The notes under the pieces: model-generated
The model's database searches: none
What the model saw: the letters and a program-made list of their open reading frames with translations, nothing else
What the model was told of the DNA's origin: nothing
DNA from: Thermoplasmata archaeon
GTDB taxonomy: Archaea; Thermoplasmatota; Thermoplasmata; Thermoplasmatales; Thermoplasmataceae
Length of the DNA stretch: 12,385 nucleotides
NCBI GenBank assembly: GCA_021833045.1
Contig: JAKBGP010000041.1
Span: 1-12,385, forward strand
Reading direction: 5' to 3'
Shown: one piece after another, positions 1-9,444 of the stretch
Numbering within the stretch: position 1 is the first letter of the stretch
How the letters are laid out: every line of letters starts with the position of its first letter
Translations under genes and position numbers: made by a program

Positions 1-74
1 TATTTTAATTTCAAAGGCATTTAGTTTCTTTTAATTCAAGGATTTTAGAATATATCAAAGGTGGATATATTGGG

Positions 75-96
75 GATATAAATATGATATAAATAT
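75..96 (+). promoter_or_regulatory. Tandem TATA-box repeat upstream of the coiled-coil gene
   Basis: The 11-mer GATATAAATAT occurs twice head to tail with no mismatch (75-85 and 86-96). Each copy contains an archaeal box A-like TATAAATA core. The start codon is at 140. Initiation about 25 bp after the second copy would give a leader of roughly 20 nt. The direct repeat duplicates the TATA box, so either two start points exist or only one copy is used. That it is a promoter is inferred from composition and distance only. Confidence 0.5.
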
Positions 97-139
97 AGAA
101 ACTTTATTTAACTCATTTATCTTATCTTTTAGAGAATAA

Positions 140-1255
140 ATGTTTTCTAATAATAAATTTATAATATCGTCTGACCATGAAAAATTTAATGAACAACTTG
201 GGGTGAAATATACTAAAGACGATATCGAATTTATAAATAATCTTTCAATTAATTGGAGAATAAAAAAGAATATAATCATTCACTCAGCCATAAACACATA
301 TAAAGTAAGTTTAGAAAAGACTGAGAGCGAGGGTATGTCAAATAACATTATAAATCCAAAAGAAGAAACACCATCTTTTTTATTTACTAACACTGTAACA
401 AATGATGAACTTTACGCATATCTTAAGAAGAATCCTACAGCCTCAAAGTTTCTTTTCAACAAATATAAAAGCAACAGGGATTTCATTAAAGAGTTATGTG
501 ACCCGTCAAACCCGATATATCTTGAAATGGTTGCAGAAAATCTAAAAGAAATATTTAAAATATCAGAAGTAAAGGAAGATATAGATTCGTTAAAGAAAGA
601 GCGATTTGATCTGCAAGAGAGTGTAAATGATCTGAAAAAAACACTTCAGGATACTACCAAAGAATACGATACCTTTGAATCAAAGATTTCAAATGGAAAA
701 GAGGAATTGGATAACATACAAAAACAAATTGCCAATCTTAGAGAGGAAGAATCTCTAAAAAGAATAAAATCATTTTATAAATCTGTGGATGATTTTATTA
801 TGAATATAACTGAAGCGCATGATAAATTACCAATAGAAAGTATAGGTAGCATGAGGCTCGATATTCACCAGATCAATCTCTTAAAATTACTTCAGAAGGG
901 CATAAAATCTGATCTGAATCTTATTGAGAATATTGATCTGCTTTCAGAAGAAATGCTTGACGCGAAGAGGAAAGAGATTAAAGAAAAAATGGAAAAGGAG
1001 ATGGCAGAGGGAGAAACAGCAATGGATGCTTTCAGATTGCATAATCCACTAAAGTCACTTAACAAATCTGTCAGTAAGATTGAAGAGGCACAGGAGCAAC
1101 TGGCGAATGCGGGAGAATTTTCCAGAGAATCAGGATGGTTTTATAACATCCATACGATTCCGAATATACAGGCTATTCTGGATGTGCCTAAAGAGTTGCT
1201 CAATAATCTTATTCAGCAGGTAAATACCGTGAATGTGAGAAAGAAAACTGGTTGA
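140..1255 (+). CDS. Unrecognised coiled-coil protein, 371 aa
   Basis: I do not recognise a family. The ATG at 140 is preceded directly by an in-frame TAA (137-139), so the protein cannot start further upstream. The first 130 residues are Asn/Lys/Ile-rich with no clear motif. Residues about 137-210 form a strongly charged heptad-like segment (Glu/Lys/Asp with spaced Leu and Ile), a probable coiled coil. A second helical, charged stretch covers about 265-325. No signal peptide or membrane helix is visible, so a cytoplasmic protein is likely. No strong Shine-Dalgarno precedes the start; twin TATA repeats lie at 75-96. It stands alone on the plus strand and its stop is 13 bp from the stop of the convergent TIR gene, so the two 3' ends probably overlap as transcripts. 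A structural or sensor role in the neighbouring defence block is possible, but only position suggests it. Confidence 0.85.
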   Translation: MFSNNKFIISSDHEKFNEQLGVKYTKDDIEFINNLSINWRIKKNIIIHSAINTYKVSLEKTESEGMSNNIINPKEETPSFLFTNTVTNDELYAYLKKNPTASKFLFNKYKSNRDFIKELCDPSNPIYLEMVAENLKEIFKISEVKEDIDSLKKERFDLQESVNDLKKTLQDTTKEYDTFESKISNGKEELDNIQKQIANLREEESLKRIKSFYKSVDDFIMNITEAHDKLPIESIGSMRLDIHQINLLKLLQKGIKSDLNLIENIDLLSEEMLDAKRKEIKEKMEKEMAEGETAMDAFRLHNPLKSLNKSVSKIEEAQEQLANAGEFSRESGWFYNIHTIPNIQAILDVPKELLNNLIQQVNTVNVRKKTG

Positions 1256-1268
1256 ACTATTTTGAATG

Positions 1269-2078
1269 TTATAGACGAAGTCTTTCAAAAATTGACATTG
1301 CTATTTCATCTAATTCATCCCTGTTTTCATCAATTAATCTTTCTATCTTTGATGAACCTTTTATTGATCCTCTAATTTGATCATTGAAGGCATAACCAAA
1401 CACTAGAATTGTTAATCTTTTTTTACCTAAGGGTACGAGGTGATCAATTGATTCTGATTTACTATTTGCATCCGCAAATGAGGAACTATTGACTAAAGAG
1501 TTGACGAAGCAATTTCTCACTCTTTCGATAATATTAGCTTTTGACTTCAATGTCTTTGCCAACATATTTTGGATATCTGACAAGATTCGCCTAGGGTAGA
1601 TCTTTACAATGTTAGGATCAATCCTCCATTTCAACGCTTGATACTTTGAGATGAACCCATAAGGTTGAGTAAAAGATTCACCAGGAAAATACGCTGATAT
1701 TGGAACAATATCCATACCCTTGATAAACGCAGCCCCTGATTCTTGAGCTGTCCAATCGGATTCCCTGAAGTTTTCAGTTACAATAGGAACAAAAATATTA
1801 CAGGTATTAAGCTTATTGACAATTTCTACCTGCCACTCCTGGCTAGGAGTTATATCTTCATGCGCCAAAAATGAATTTATACCTAGATTTGAAAGAGCAT
1901 CTTTAACAACGCCAGCAATTTTCTTATCTTTGCTTGAATAACTGATGAACGCATTTAGATCACATTCAAGATCGTAAAAGTTTTGTTTTATGTAATCAAA
2001 TTGTTCATCTGTCACCCACTCGAAAGACTTCCTCAGATTTTCCTTGTTTTCGAGTAACTGTTTGTAATTACTATTCAT
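1269..2078 (-). CDS. TIR-domain protein, candidate NAD+ hydrolase effector
   Basis: A TIR domain occupies about residues 41-165. Box 1 is AFISYSSKD (43-51), followed by FLAHEDITPS (70-79) and then ESDWTAQESG, which places W109 and E113 in the WxxxE arrangement that carries the catalytic glutamate of NAD+-cleaving TIR proteins. A 40-residue helical N-terminus precedes it. About 100 residues follow: a helical, Ser-rich linker, then LTILVFGYAF (222-231) and a charged helix to the end. I do not recognise this C-terminal part; it may be a sensing or oligomerisation domain. A good Shine-Dalgarno (GAGGT, 2084-2088) lies 5 nt before the ATG and supports this start. A TATA-like TGTATAAT (2108-2115) could also give it its own transcript. 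It lies 44 bp behind hsdR on the same strand, consistent with a last operon gene. Stand-alone TIR proteins in prokaryotic defence loci usually kill by depleting NAD+; that role here is inferred. Confidence 0.88.
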   Translation of the reverse strand: MNSNYKQLLENKENLRKSFEWVTDEQFDYIKQNFYDLECDLNAFISYSSKDKKIAGVVKDALSNLGINSFLAHEDITPSQEWQVEIVNKLNTCNIFVPIVTENFRESDWTAQESGAAFIKGMDIVPISAYFPGESFTQPYGFISKYQALKWRIDPNIVKIYPRRILSDIQNMLAKTLKSKANIIERVRNCFVNSLVNSSSFADANSKSESIDHLVPLGKKRLTILVFGYAFNDQIRGSIKGSSKIERLIDENRDELDEIAMSIFERLRL

Positions 2079-2122
2079 ATTTTACCTCACTAACTTCTTC
2101 TAAGGGGATTATACATATGCAT

Positions 2123-5100
2123 CTAACTGGCCCACTCATACCCAAGTAATTTCGCCTGCTCCAGTACGATGATTGTGGCTTTCTCCTGCTTGTCAGGCGG
2201 ATATCCATATTTTTTAAGGATCTTCTTCACTATGAGCCTGAGTTTCGCCTGGACATTCTCACGGACGGACCAGTCTATGGTTATGTTCTTCTTTACCGTA
2301 ACCACTAGTTCTTTAGCGATTTTTCTAAGTGCTTCATCACCAAGAACCTCTTTTGCACTCTCATTATCTGCCAGAGCGTCATAGAATGCTACCTCATCCT
2401 CATTTAATCCAAGATTCTTTCCCCTGTTCTGCTCCTCCCTGATCTTCTTTGCTAGGTCTATGAGTTCCTGTATAATCTCGGCTGTCTCAATACTCTTGCT
2501 TGTATATGCCTTGATGGCCTTTTCCAACAGATCAAGGAACGATTTCTGCTGAACAATATTCCTCTTTAGTCTTATCCTGATCTGATCATTAAGGAGTCTC
2601 TTCAGCATCTCAAATGCAAGATTCCTTTGCGGCATGTCCTTCACTTCCGCAAGGAACTCATCTGACAGTATAGATATATCAGGCTTATTCAGGCCTGCCG
2701 CTGCGAAGATATCGATCACACGATCCGATACAAGTGCTTTTGATAGTATTTGCTTTATCGCTGTTTCAGATTCACCTGAATCCACCCTTCTTGATTCGGT
2801 GTTCTTTATGAGTGCTGATCTAACAGCTTGGAAGAATCCAACATCATCCCTGATTCTGAGGGCAGAGGGTTCAGGTATAACAAGAGCAAATGCCTTTGTC
2901 AGCTCTGTGACATTTCTGATATATCTCTCCTTACCATCATCCTGCGACAGAATATGATCCATTGCCTTCTCTATTATTGATAGGCGCAGCTTTGTGTCAT
3001 CTGAGAAAAATGATCTGTATTCAAAGCCATTGAACATCGCTGTTACGATGTCGTATTTCTCCTCCATGATGGCTATGGCCTGTTCCATGGGTATGCCAGT
3101 TTCCCTTCGATCACCTTCTGTATATTCGGATAATGCCTTCTTGAGTTCGAATGCAAGTCCAAGGTAATCAACAACCAGACCTCCGGGCTTGTCCATGAAT
3201 ACCCTGTTCACCCTTGCTATGGTCTGCATCAATGTGTGGCCCTGCATCGGCTTATCAATATACATGGTGTTAAGGCTTGGCGCATCAAAGCCGGTGAGCC
3301 ACATATCCCTCACAATAACGATAGTAAGAGGATCTTTTGGATCCTTCATCTTCTCAGCCAGATGTTGTCTCCTCTGTTTATTGCGGATATGTTCCTGCCA
3401 TTCAGGACCATCTGCAGCGGAACCGGTCATTATGACCTTTATCTTTCCCTTATCATCATCTGGATCATACCACTGAGGTCGCAGCTTCACTATTTCATTG
3501 TGAAGCTCTATGGCAATCCTCCTGCTCATGGTTACGATCATGGCTTTGCCCTCAAGCACAGATGATCGTGATTCCCAGTGTTCCACCATATCTCTGGCTA
3601 TTGTTTTTATTCTGTTCTCGCTTCCAACAACAGCCTCAACCCTTGCCCACTTGCTCTTGAGTTTTTCCTTTGCGGATATTTCCTCCCCTTCTGTTACTTC
3701 TTCAAACTCCTGATCTATGTGCGGCCTCTCCTCCGGCTTAAGATCTATCTTTGCAAGCCTGCTCTCATAATATATTCTAACTGTGGATCCATCCTCTACT
3801 GCTTGTTGGACGTCATATACATCGACATATTTACCGAACACCTGTTGGGTTGAACGATCTTCTTTCTCTATTGGTGTTCCGGTGAATCCTATGAACGTTG
3901 CATTTGGCACTGCGTCTCTCAGGTACTTGGCATATCCGTATCTTATATCAGCATCCCCTCTGGATATGTCAGCTCTGAACCCATACTGGCTTCTGTGTGC
4001 TTCATCCGCTATAATGACAATATTCTTCCTTTCCGATAACAGAGGAAAATCATTCCCCTCTTCAGGAAGGAACTTCTGAATTGTTGTGAATACTATGCCG
4101 CCGGATGCAACATTGATCAGAGACTTCAGAGATTCCCTTGAATCTGCCTGCTTAGGTTCCTGCCTCAGAAGCTCCTGGCATCTTGCAAATGTGCCAAAGA
4201 GCTGATCATCCAGATCATTTCTATCAGTGAGGACAATAACGGTCGGATTCTCCATCTTCCGCTCCAGCACAAGCTTACCGGTGTAGAAGACCATTGTGAG
4301 ACTCTTTCCTGATCCCTGCGTGTGCCATACTATTCCTGCCTTGTGATCGGAATCTATTGCTTTTACCGTAGATAATAGTGCTTTATTTGCTGCATTGTAC
4401 TGCTGGTACGCAGCAACCTTCTTTGATATCTTCAAAGCACCGTTTGATCTGTCCATTTCGTATACGATAAAATTCCTGACAACATCCAGAAGTACACTTG
4501 GAGTAAGAAGACCCTTTATGAGGGTTTCAAACTGCGTCAGATCCTTCGGTCTCTCATAATCCACTGTTTTCCATTCCGAGTATCTTTCCCTTGGTGATGT
4601 TATTGCTCCGTAACGTGAATCAATGCCATCACTTACTATGCATAGTTCATTGAACCTGAACATTGAAGGTATTTCGCTGAGATATGTCTGGATCTGCCTG
4701 TAAGCAGACCATATTGTGGCATTCTCGTCCTCGGGGTTCTTGAGTTCTATAATAACTATGGGAATGCCATTCACAAAAAGAACAATATCAGGCCTCCTTT
4801 CATGCTTGTTCTCTATAATGGTGAACTGGTTGACTGCAAGGAACTCGTTGTTCTCAGGGTGGTTGAAATCAAATATGAAGACTTTGTCATGCTTGATTGA
4901 TCCGTTCCTTTTTTTGTACTGAACATCAATCCCATTGACAATAAGATTGTGAAAATCATGGTTGTTTGAGATCAGATCCTGGCTGTTATTCCTTCTTATT
5001 ATTCTTATGGCTTCATCTATTGCCTCATTTGGGATTTCAGGATTGATCATCTGAAGCCTTTCTTTCAGCCTGTCAGTGAGAACTGGATCAGAGTATTCCC

Positions 5101-5218
5101 TCTCCTGCTCTTTTCCTCCTTGAGATATGTTAGGTCCGAATTTAATGGAATAACCTATATTTGAGAGAATGTTAAAGAACAATTCCTCCACATCAGATTC
5201 TGTCATCCACTTTGACAT
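2123..5218 (-). CDS. hsdR: Type I restriction enzyme R subunit (HsdR)
   Basis: This is the ATP-driven DNA translocase and endonuclease subunit of a type I restriction complex. In order: an N-terminal PD-(D/E)xK nuclease with D144 (RPDIVLF) and E158-x-K160 (ELK); a superfamily 2 helicase with Walker A GSGKS (302-306), DEAH (405-408), TGTP (446-449), GFDAP (643-647) and QTIARVNR (665-672); then a long helical C-terminus with the conserved [16 protein letters not shown] segment of the DUF3387 region, which in this family contacts the methylase core. The length, 1031 residues, is close to EcoR124I HsdR (about 1038). All catalytic motifs are intact and the frame is unbroken, so it should be active. 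The ATG follows the hsdS stop with no gap, and a GGAGGA ribosome site (5223-5228) lies inside the end of hsdS, indicating translational coupling. Its base composition is visibly less AT-rich than the flanking genes. Confidence 0.97.
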   Translation of the reverse strand: MSKWMTESDVEELFFNILSNIGYSIKFGPNISQGGKEQEREYSDPVLTDRLKERLQMINPEIPNEAIDEAIRIIRRNNSQDLISNNHDFHNLIVNGIDVQYKKRNGSIKHDKVFIFDFNHPENNEFLAVNQFTIIENKHERRPDIVLFVNGIPIVIIELKNPEDENATIWSAYRQIQTYLSEIPSMFRFNELCIVSDGIDSRYGAITSPRERYSEWKTVDYERPKDLTQFETLIKGLLTPSVLLDVVRNFIVYEMDRSNGALKISKKVAAYQQYNAANKALLSTVKAIDSDHKAGIVWHTQGSGKSLTMVFYTGKLVLERKMENPTVIVLTDRNDLDDQLFGTFARCQELLRQEPKQADSRESLKSLINVASGGIVFTTIQKFLPEEGNDFPLLSERKNIVIIADEAHRSQYGFRADISRGDADIRYGYAKYLRDAVPNATFIGFTGTPIEKEDRSTQQVFGKYVDVYDVQQAVEDGSTVRIYYESRLAKIDLKPEERPHIDQEFEEVTEGEEISAKEKLKSKWARVEAVVGSENRIKTIARDMVEHWESRSSVLEGKAMIVTMSRRIAIELHNEIVKLRPQWYDPDDDKGKIKVIMTGSAADGPEWQEHIRNKQRRQHLAEKMKDPKDPLTIVIVRDMWLTGFDAPSLNTMYIDKPMQGHTLMQTIARVNRVFMDKPGGLVVDYLGLAFELKKALSEYTEGDRRETGIPMEQAIAIMEEKYDIVTAMFNGFEYRSFFSDDTKLRLSIIEKAMDHILSQDDGKERYIRNVTELTKAFALVIPEPSALRIRDDVGFFQAVRSALIKNTESRRVDSGESETAIKQILSKALVSDRVIDIFAAAGLNKPDISILSDEFLAEVKDMPQRNLAFEMLKRLLNDQIRIRLKRNIVQQKSFLDLLEKAIKAYTSKSIETAEIIQELIDLAKKIREEQNRGKNLGLNEDEVAFYDALADNESAKEVLGDEALRKIAKELVVTVKKNITIDWSVRENVQAKLRLIVKKILKKYGYPPDKQEKATIIVLEQAKLLGYEWAS

Positions 5219-6430
5219 TTATTCCTCCAGAGGTACTCTTATCTTGCCTGTCATAAGTCTAGGGAGCTCCAAGTTCTTGATTTCAGCTAAAATTATAATT
5301 ACTTTTCTGTTCTTGACGATTGTATCTATGCTGACTCTGATAAATTCGTCAAAAAGATGAAGAACTCTTCTATCTGGAATTAATGTCTTCATTTTGCTAA
5401 TTTTACTTTTGTCTGTATGTGGGATAGAAGTTCCAGTTGGATTATTTCTTATTTCATGCTCAATGACCTTTAATGTGTGATATAAATAAAAGTTTGATAC
5501 TCTATCACTATTTGAGGTTACGGAAGCAAATGTTGAGCCTACAATTCCTTCGAATCCAATTTCGACTCTTCCCGAACTTGCGCCATCCATTACCATTACT
5601 GGATCATACTTGCTTGCTATGTTCATGCCTAAAGGATTTCCTAAATTGGGGTGCCCTCCTTCTAGCATCTCCATAGAAATAATTGGAATCAAGTTTGGGT
5701 CTTCATTAGAATTTATTTCAACAGGTTTTTTCCCTTTTTTAAATTTTATATGATATCCAAGATTAGTTACTTCCCACCCTTTAGGTATCTCTCCCCAATC
5801 AGAATCAACCATCACCCCTCCACTTGATTTGTATGGTTTCCCCTCTTCGTTAGGGAATTCAAAGTCAATGAACCAGTGCTTGAATATTGCCTGTGCAATA
5901 GCTTCGAGGGTTTTGTTCATCTTCTGATTGAGTTCGATCTTTGAATCAAGGTCGGATAGAATTTTGGCTATGGCTTTCTGCTCCTTAAGGTTTTGAGGTA
6001 CAGCCAAAGAAATAAGATGTATATAATTTCTATTTAATGATGGAACCGCACTTCCGGAGTTGTAAGTTTTTAAAGTTAGTGACTTAAGAATGTAAAAAGC
6101 AAACTTCGGATCACAGTTGTGAAACTCTTTGCTAAACAGAGTTGTATTATGTGGCCAATAATGTTTAAAATTTATAAATTTAGGCTCACCCAGTGTCCCA
6201 CTTCTTCCCAACACGATTCCTGGACCGTTTGCTCTATAACTTATATGAAAGCCTACAATTCCTTGTGAAGTAACAACCGGCCATTCTCCTTGAATGATAT
6301 TCCTAATTGGTAGATCATATCCTCTTTGGAAGGTTATCAACTCCCCTAAAGTCTTCTTTTCCCACACATCTGGAACTTGATTTAATTCTAAGGAATCAGA
6401 TGAATCCACTTTTTCAGAACCCAAACCCAA
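5219..6430 (-). CDS. hsdS: Type I restriction specificity subunit (HsdS)
   Basis: This is the DNA-recognition subunit; it sets the bipartite target site for both methylation and restriction. Two target-recognition domains are visible: about residues 21-145, opening [20 protein letters not shown], and about 216-350, opening [19 protein letters not shown]. They are separated by a central conserved helical spacer (about 146-215) with the [19 protein letters not shown] signature, and followed by a shorter C-terminal conserved helix (about 351-403, ending [11 protein letters not shown]). Its length of about 403 is near EcoR124I HsdS (404). There is no ATG near the N-terminus. The longest form starts at TTG 6428-6430, just after GGAGAGG (6432-6438). 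A second TTG at 6422-6424 has better spacing from that site, and GTG 6407-6409 is another option. The 5' end overlaps hsdM by 17 bp. The recognition domains look more AT-rich than hsdM and hsdR, as expected if they were exchanged. Confidence 0.94.
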   Translation of the reverse strand: MGLGSEKVDSSDSLELNQVPDVWEKKTLGELITFQRGYDLPIRNIIQGEWPVVTSQGIVGFHISYRANGPGIVLGRSGTLGEPKFINFKHYWPHNTTLFSKEFHNCDPKFAFYILKSLTLKTYNSGSAVPSLNRNYIHLISLAVPQNLKEQKAIAKILSDLDSKIELNQKMNKTLEAIAQAIFKHWFIDFEFPNEEGKPYKSSGGVMVDSDWGEIPKGWEVTNLGYHIKFKKGKKPVEINSNEDPNLIPIISMEMLEGGHPNLGNPLGMNIASKYDPVMVMDGASSGRVEIGFEGIVGSTFASVTSNSDRVSNFYLYHTLKVIEHEIRNNPTGTSIPHTDKSKISKMKTLIPDRRVLHLFDEFIRVSIDTIVKNRKVIIILAEIKNLELPRLMTGKIRVPLEE

Positions 6431-7943
6431 TCCTCTCCAGATTCTTCTTTATTTCCTCATCCAGCCTTGCACTTTCTTCCATCTGCTGCTTCAGTTCTGA
6501 TATGAGTTTCTGCATCTTCTCTTCAAATTCCTCATCGTCCTCTTCCTGCTCCTCTGTGCCAACATACCTGCCCGGTGTGAGAACATAGTTGTTCTTTCTG
6601 ACTTCTTCAATGTCAGAGGATTTGCAGAATCCCGGAATATCATTATACTCGCCAATTTCACCTCTCCATGCGTGGTATGTTGAGGATATCTTCTTAATAT
6701 CTTCTTCGGTAAGGATCCTGTGCCTCCTGTCTATCATGGTACCCATCTTCCTGGCATCGATGAATAATATCTTTCCCCTCCTGTCTATGAATTTATTATT
6801 CTTCTTGTCCTTGGTGAGGAACCAGAGACATGCTGGGATTCCGGTGTTGAAGAACAGCTGAGGAGGCAATGCAACCATGCAATCGACGAGATCGGCTTCG
6901 ATTATATTCTTTCGAATTTCACCCTCATTGGATGTGTTGGAGCTCATTGATCCATTTGCAAGAACGAAACCTGCAATTCCCGTTGGTACCAGATGGTGAA
7001 TGAAGTGCTGAACCCATGCGAAGTTGGCATTCCCTGCCGGTGGAACACCGTATTTCCACCTAACATCGTTCCTTAAGAGATCACCTTTCCAGTCTGAATC
7101 ATTGAATGGTGGATTTGCAAGTATATAATCAGCCCTAAGATCCTTGTGGGCATCGTTGAGAAAACTTCCCTCGTTGTTCCATTTCACCTGATCAGAATCA
7201 ATGTTCCTTATTGCAAGATTCATCTTGCATAATCTCCATGTTGTCTGGTTGGATTCCTGACCGAATATGTGGATATCGTCTATTTTGCCTTGATGTGCCT
7301 GAATGAACTTCTCACTCTGCACGAACATTCCTCCGGAACCGCAGCATGGATCAAACACCCTTCCTCTGTAGGGTTCAATCATCTCCACGAGAAGCTGCAC
7401 TATTGACTTGGGAGTGTAGAACTGCCCGCCCTTCTTTCCCTCTGCATCTGCAAACTGCCCAAGGAAATATTCATAGACCCTTCCAAGAAGATCCCTGCTC
7501 TTTGCACTCTCTGTGCCCAGTTCTATTCCACCTATTAGGTCTATTAATTCACCAAGCCTCTGCTTGTCCAATGACGCACGGGAATAGTTTGTTGGAAGTA
7601 CACCCTTCAGGGATGGGTTGTCTCTTTCGATAACATCCATAGCATCGTCGATCATCTTGCCTATTGTTGGCTGCTTTGCATTCTTCTGAAGGTAGTGCCA
7701 TCTTGCCTCAGGAGGGACCCAGAAGACATTCCTTGAAAGATATTCATCCCTGTCTTCCGGATCGGAAAGGTGTTCCCTGTCACTCTCCAGTTCTTTATGG
7801 ATTTCCTCGAATGAATCTGATACATATTTCAGGAATATGAGGCCAAGGACAACATGCTTGTATTCTGCAGCATCCATATTGGAACGGAGTTTATCAGCTG
7901 AAGACCATAATCTCTTCTCAAGATCGGAATCGGGGTTATTCAT
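6414..7943 (-). CDS. hsdM: Type I DNA adenine methyltransferase subunit (HsdM)
   Basis: This subunit transfers a methyl group from S-adenosylmethionine to adenine N6 at the site chosen by HsdS, and forms the core that HsdR joins. The N-terminal HsdM helical domain covers about residues 8-150 ([20 protein letters not shown]). The catalytic N6-adenine MTase domain follows: GGQFYTP (172-178), the SAM-binding motif [11 protein letters not shown] (197-207), and catalytic motif IV NPPF (277-280). The C-terminus ends in a Glu/Lys-rich helix (about 460-509) that probably packs on HsdS. The length of 509 is close to EcoR124I HsdM (520). No frame break or missing motif is seen. The ATG at 7941-7943 has no Shine-Dalgarno. 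It lies 37 bp after the HEPN gene, in a gap with a TATA-like element about 27 bp upstream, so it may be transcribed both from the HEPN promoter and leaderlessly from its own. Confidence 0.97.
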   Translation of the reverse strand: MNNPDSDLEKRLWSSADKLRSNMDAAEYKHVVLGLIFLKYVSDSFEEIHKELESDREHLSDPEDRDEYLSRNVFWVPPEARWHYLQKNAKQPTIGKMIDDAMDVIERDNPSLKGVLPTNYSRASLDKQRLGELIDLIGGIELGTESAKSRDLLGRVYEYFLGQFADAEGKKGGQFYTPKSIVQLLVEMIEPYRGRVFDPCCGSGGMFVQSEKFIQAHQGKIDDIHIFGQESNQTTWRLCKMNLAIRNIDSDQVKWNNEGSFLNDAHKDLRADYILANPPFNDSDWKGDLLRNDVRWKYGVPPAGNANFAWVQHFIHHLVPTGIAGFVLANGSMSSNTSNEGEIRKNIIEADLVDCMVALPPQLFFNTGIPACLWFLTKDKKNNKFIDRRGKILFIDARKMGTMIDRRHRILTEEDIKKISSTYHAWRGEIGEYNDIPGFCKSSDIEEVRKNNYVLTPGRYVGTEEQEEDDEEFEEKMQKLISELKQQMEESARLDEEIKKNLERIGFGF

Positions 7944-7966
7944 ATGAACTTATAAGATTGAACCGG

Positions 7967-7974
7967 CATAAAGT
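7967..7974 (-). promoter_or_regulatory. Candidate TATA box for leaderless hsdM transcript
   Basis: In the 37-bp gap between the HEPN gene and hsdM, the minus strand reads ACTTTATG here inside a TA-rich context, centred about 27 bp before the hsdM ATG. That is the usual archaeal spacing for a transcript starting at the start codon, and hsdM has no Shine-Dalgarno. The match to the box A consensus is only moderate, so this is a weak call. Confidence 0.3.
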
Positions 7975-7980
7975 TTTAGA

Positions 7981-9444
7981 TCAGTTTTCCTCCGAAATAA
8001 TAATATTTGTCTCTATTCTAATCAGAAGTTCAGAGATTTCATGGCACTTGATAGCGTCTTTGTTTGAAACCTCAGCTCCCTTATGATAAAGCCCATTTCT
8101 TATTTTCTTTAGTGTGGATATGCCCTGATAGATTTTCTGGTCTATTTTTCCAGTTAGGTATAATACTTCAATCACATTGTTTATGTCCCAGTATTTCAGT
8201 TTTTTCTTTTTATTCTCTTCTAAACTGTTTACACCAATGTAGAGGTCCCATTTATTCAGCAAATATCTTTCTATTACAAACCAATCGAACAGGAATGACT
8301 CTTTGTATTTCCCATCCCTGACGTAATTGCTCGCATGGGCAAAAAAGACAATATAATCGCTTGTCTCAGTGTTCATAGAAGCGCTTTCAGCAAATCTCAC
8401 AATATTGCGCAGGTCTTCTTCTTTAATTTGAATGTATGACGCAATCATTTCCTCAGTAATAGGGTTCATCTCTTGTTCGAATTGCCAGTATCTCGCAATA
8501 GATCTTGAATAAGTCTGGCTTCGCGTTTCTCCCTTGTCTTTAGTAACGGTGGATTCTCCTATATCTAGATCAGTCACGATATCAATATTATAACCCTGCA
8601 AGATAGCAGTCCCTATTATTTCGTTCATATACCTAATACACTTCCCTCTGTCATTAATACCCAAAAAAAATCGACCTTTTTGATTAAATATGAGCGTATA
8701 GTTCTTATATTCCATTACATATGTTGGTATCGGAAAAATAAAAAGACCGTTAACCTTAGATTTAAAGTCAAATGCAGGTTTTTCACCGACCCAAATAGGT
8801 GGATAGAAGTAAGTAGAGTTACCAAAGACTAATTCCTCTTTGTTTGTCTTTGATGATTCCATTCTTTTTGGTGCGTTCTGATCCGTTTTCTCTCTTGCTA
8901 GGGCACCTTCAAAGATCTCTTTAAGGATACGTTCTGGATTTATCTTTGTAATGTCATCGTAAATCATCCAAAAGAACCCGTTCATTGGAGTTGAAAATTT
9001 CGTTCCGACTACGTGATCAATGGGGAATTCAATACCAATTAGATCTTGTTTTAAAATAAACTTAGAGAGAAAGACCAGATGATTTTCAAGATATGCCCCG
9101 TAGGATTCGTGTGGCCATGTGTTTTCTTTATTTTCCACCATTTTTGCGTATAGTAACTTATCAGACAGAATCAACTCTGCAGTTTCTAAGAAATTTTGAG
9201 GATTTATCCGCCCATAACATTTCACATCAAGGTCCTGAATTTCAGGGTCCTTCCTTACCCATAGGTATGTTAGATCTTTATTTGCGTGTACAACAAAAGA
9301 TATTATCTGGCACGGAGAGTTGAAATTGTCAATATTCCATACAAAACTGCGTGCTGACTCAGGGAATTTATTATACCTTTGGCGGAATTCTTCGATAAAA
9401 TCCACATACCAATTTTTACAGTTTTCATCGTCCTTTATGTTCAT
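7981..9444 (-). CDS. HEPN-domain protein, candidate RNase, 487 aa
   Basis: The C-terminal 120 residues look like a HEPN domain of the Apea-like kind: helices around DYIVFFAHASNYVRDGKYKE and FLFDWFVIERYLLNKW (385-399), then KKIRNGLYHKG, which holds R449, N450 and H454. This is the Rx4-6H signature that forms the composite active site of metal-independent HEPN ribonucleases, with the polar residue after Arg also as expected. The first 360 residues are not recognised. They contain alternating beta-like hydrophobic segments (such as VNGLFIFPIPTYVMEY, 231-246), a charged linker about 184-205, and no membrane helix. The domain may sense a trigger. The ATG at 9442-9444 has no Shine-Dalgarno. A TATA-like box at 9476-9483 fits a short-leader transcript, and a perfect palindrome lies between the two. 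It is the first gene of the block leading into hsdMSR. HEPN nucleases next to type I RM loci recall the PrrC principle of a guard RNase, but this protein is not PrrC. The activity is inferred. Confidence 0.85.
   Translation of the reverse strand: MNIKDDENCKNWYVDFIEEFRQRYNKFPESARSFVWNIDNFNSPCQIISFVVHANKDLTYLWVRKDPEIQDLDVKCYGRINPQNFLETAELILSDKLLYAKMVENKENTWPHESYGAYLENHLVFLSKFILKQDLIGIEFPIDHVVGTKFSTPMNGFFWMIYDDITKINPERILKEIFEGALAREKTDQNAPKRMESSKTNKEELVFGNSTYFYPPIWVGEKPAFDFKSKVNGLFIFPIPTYVMEYKNYTLIFNQKGRFFLGINDRGKCIRYMNEIIGTAILQGYNIDIVTDLDIGESTVTKDKGETRSQTYSRSIARYWQFEQEMNPITEEMIASYIQIKEEDLRNIVRFAESASMNTETSDYIVFFAHASNYVRDGKYKESFLFDWFVIERYLLNKWDLYIGVNSLEENKKKKLKYWDINNVIEVLYLTGKIDQKIYQGISTLKKIRNGLYHKGAEVSNKDAIKCHEISELLIRIETNIIISEEN

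Noticed and set aside
55..279. Minus-strand ORF of 74 codons over the start of the coiled-coil gene
   Set aside because: It overlaps the promoter repeat and the start of a longer, better supported gene, and its product is a low-complexity Ile/Phe/Leu/Ser string.
3236..3565. Plus-strand ORFs of about 90-109 codons inside hsdR
   Set aside because: They are antisense shadows of a highly conserved, intact HsdR reading frame.
6307..7633. Plus-strand ORFs opposite hsdM and the hsdS start
   Set aside because: Composition (Ser, Leu, Phe runs) is what the complement of the HsdM frame gives; no independent support.
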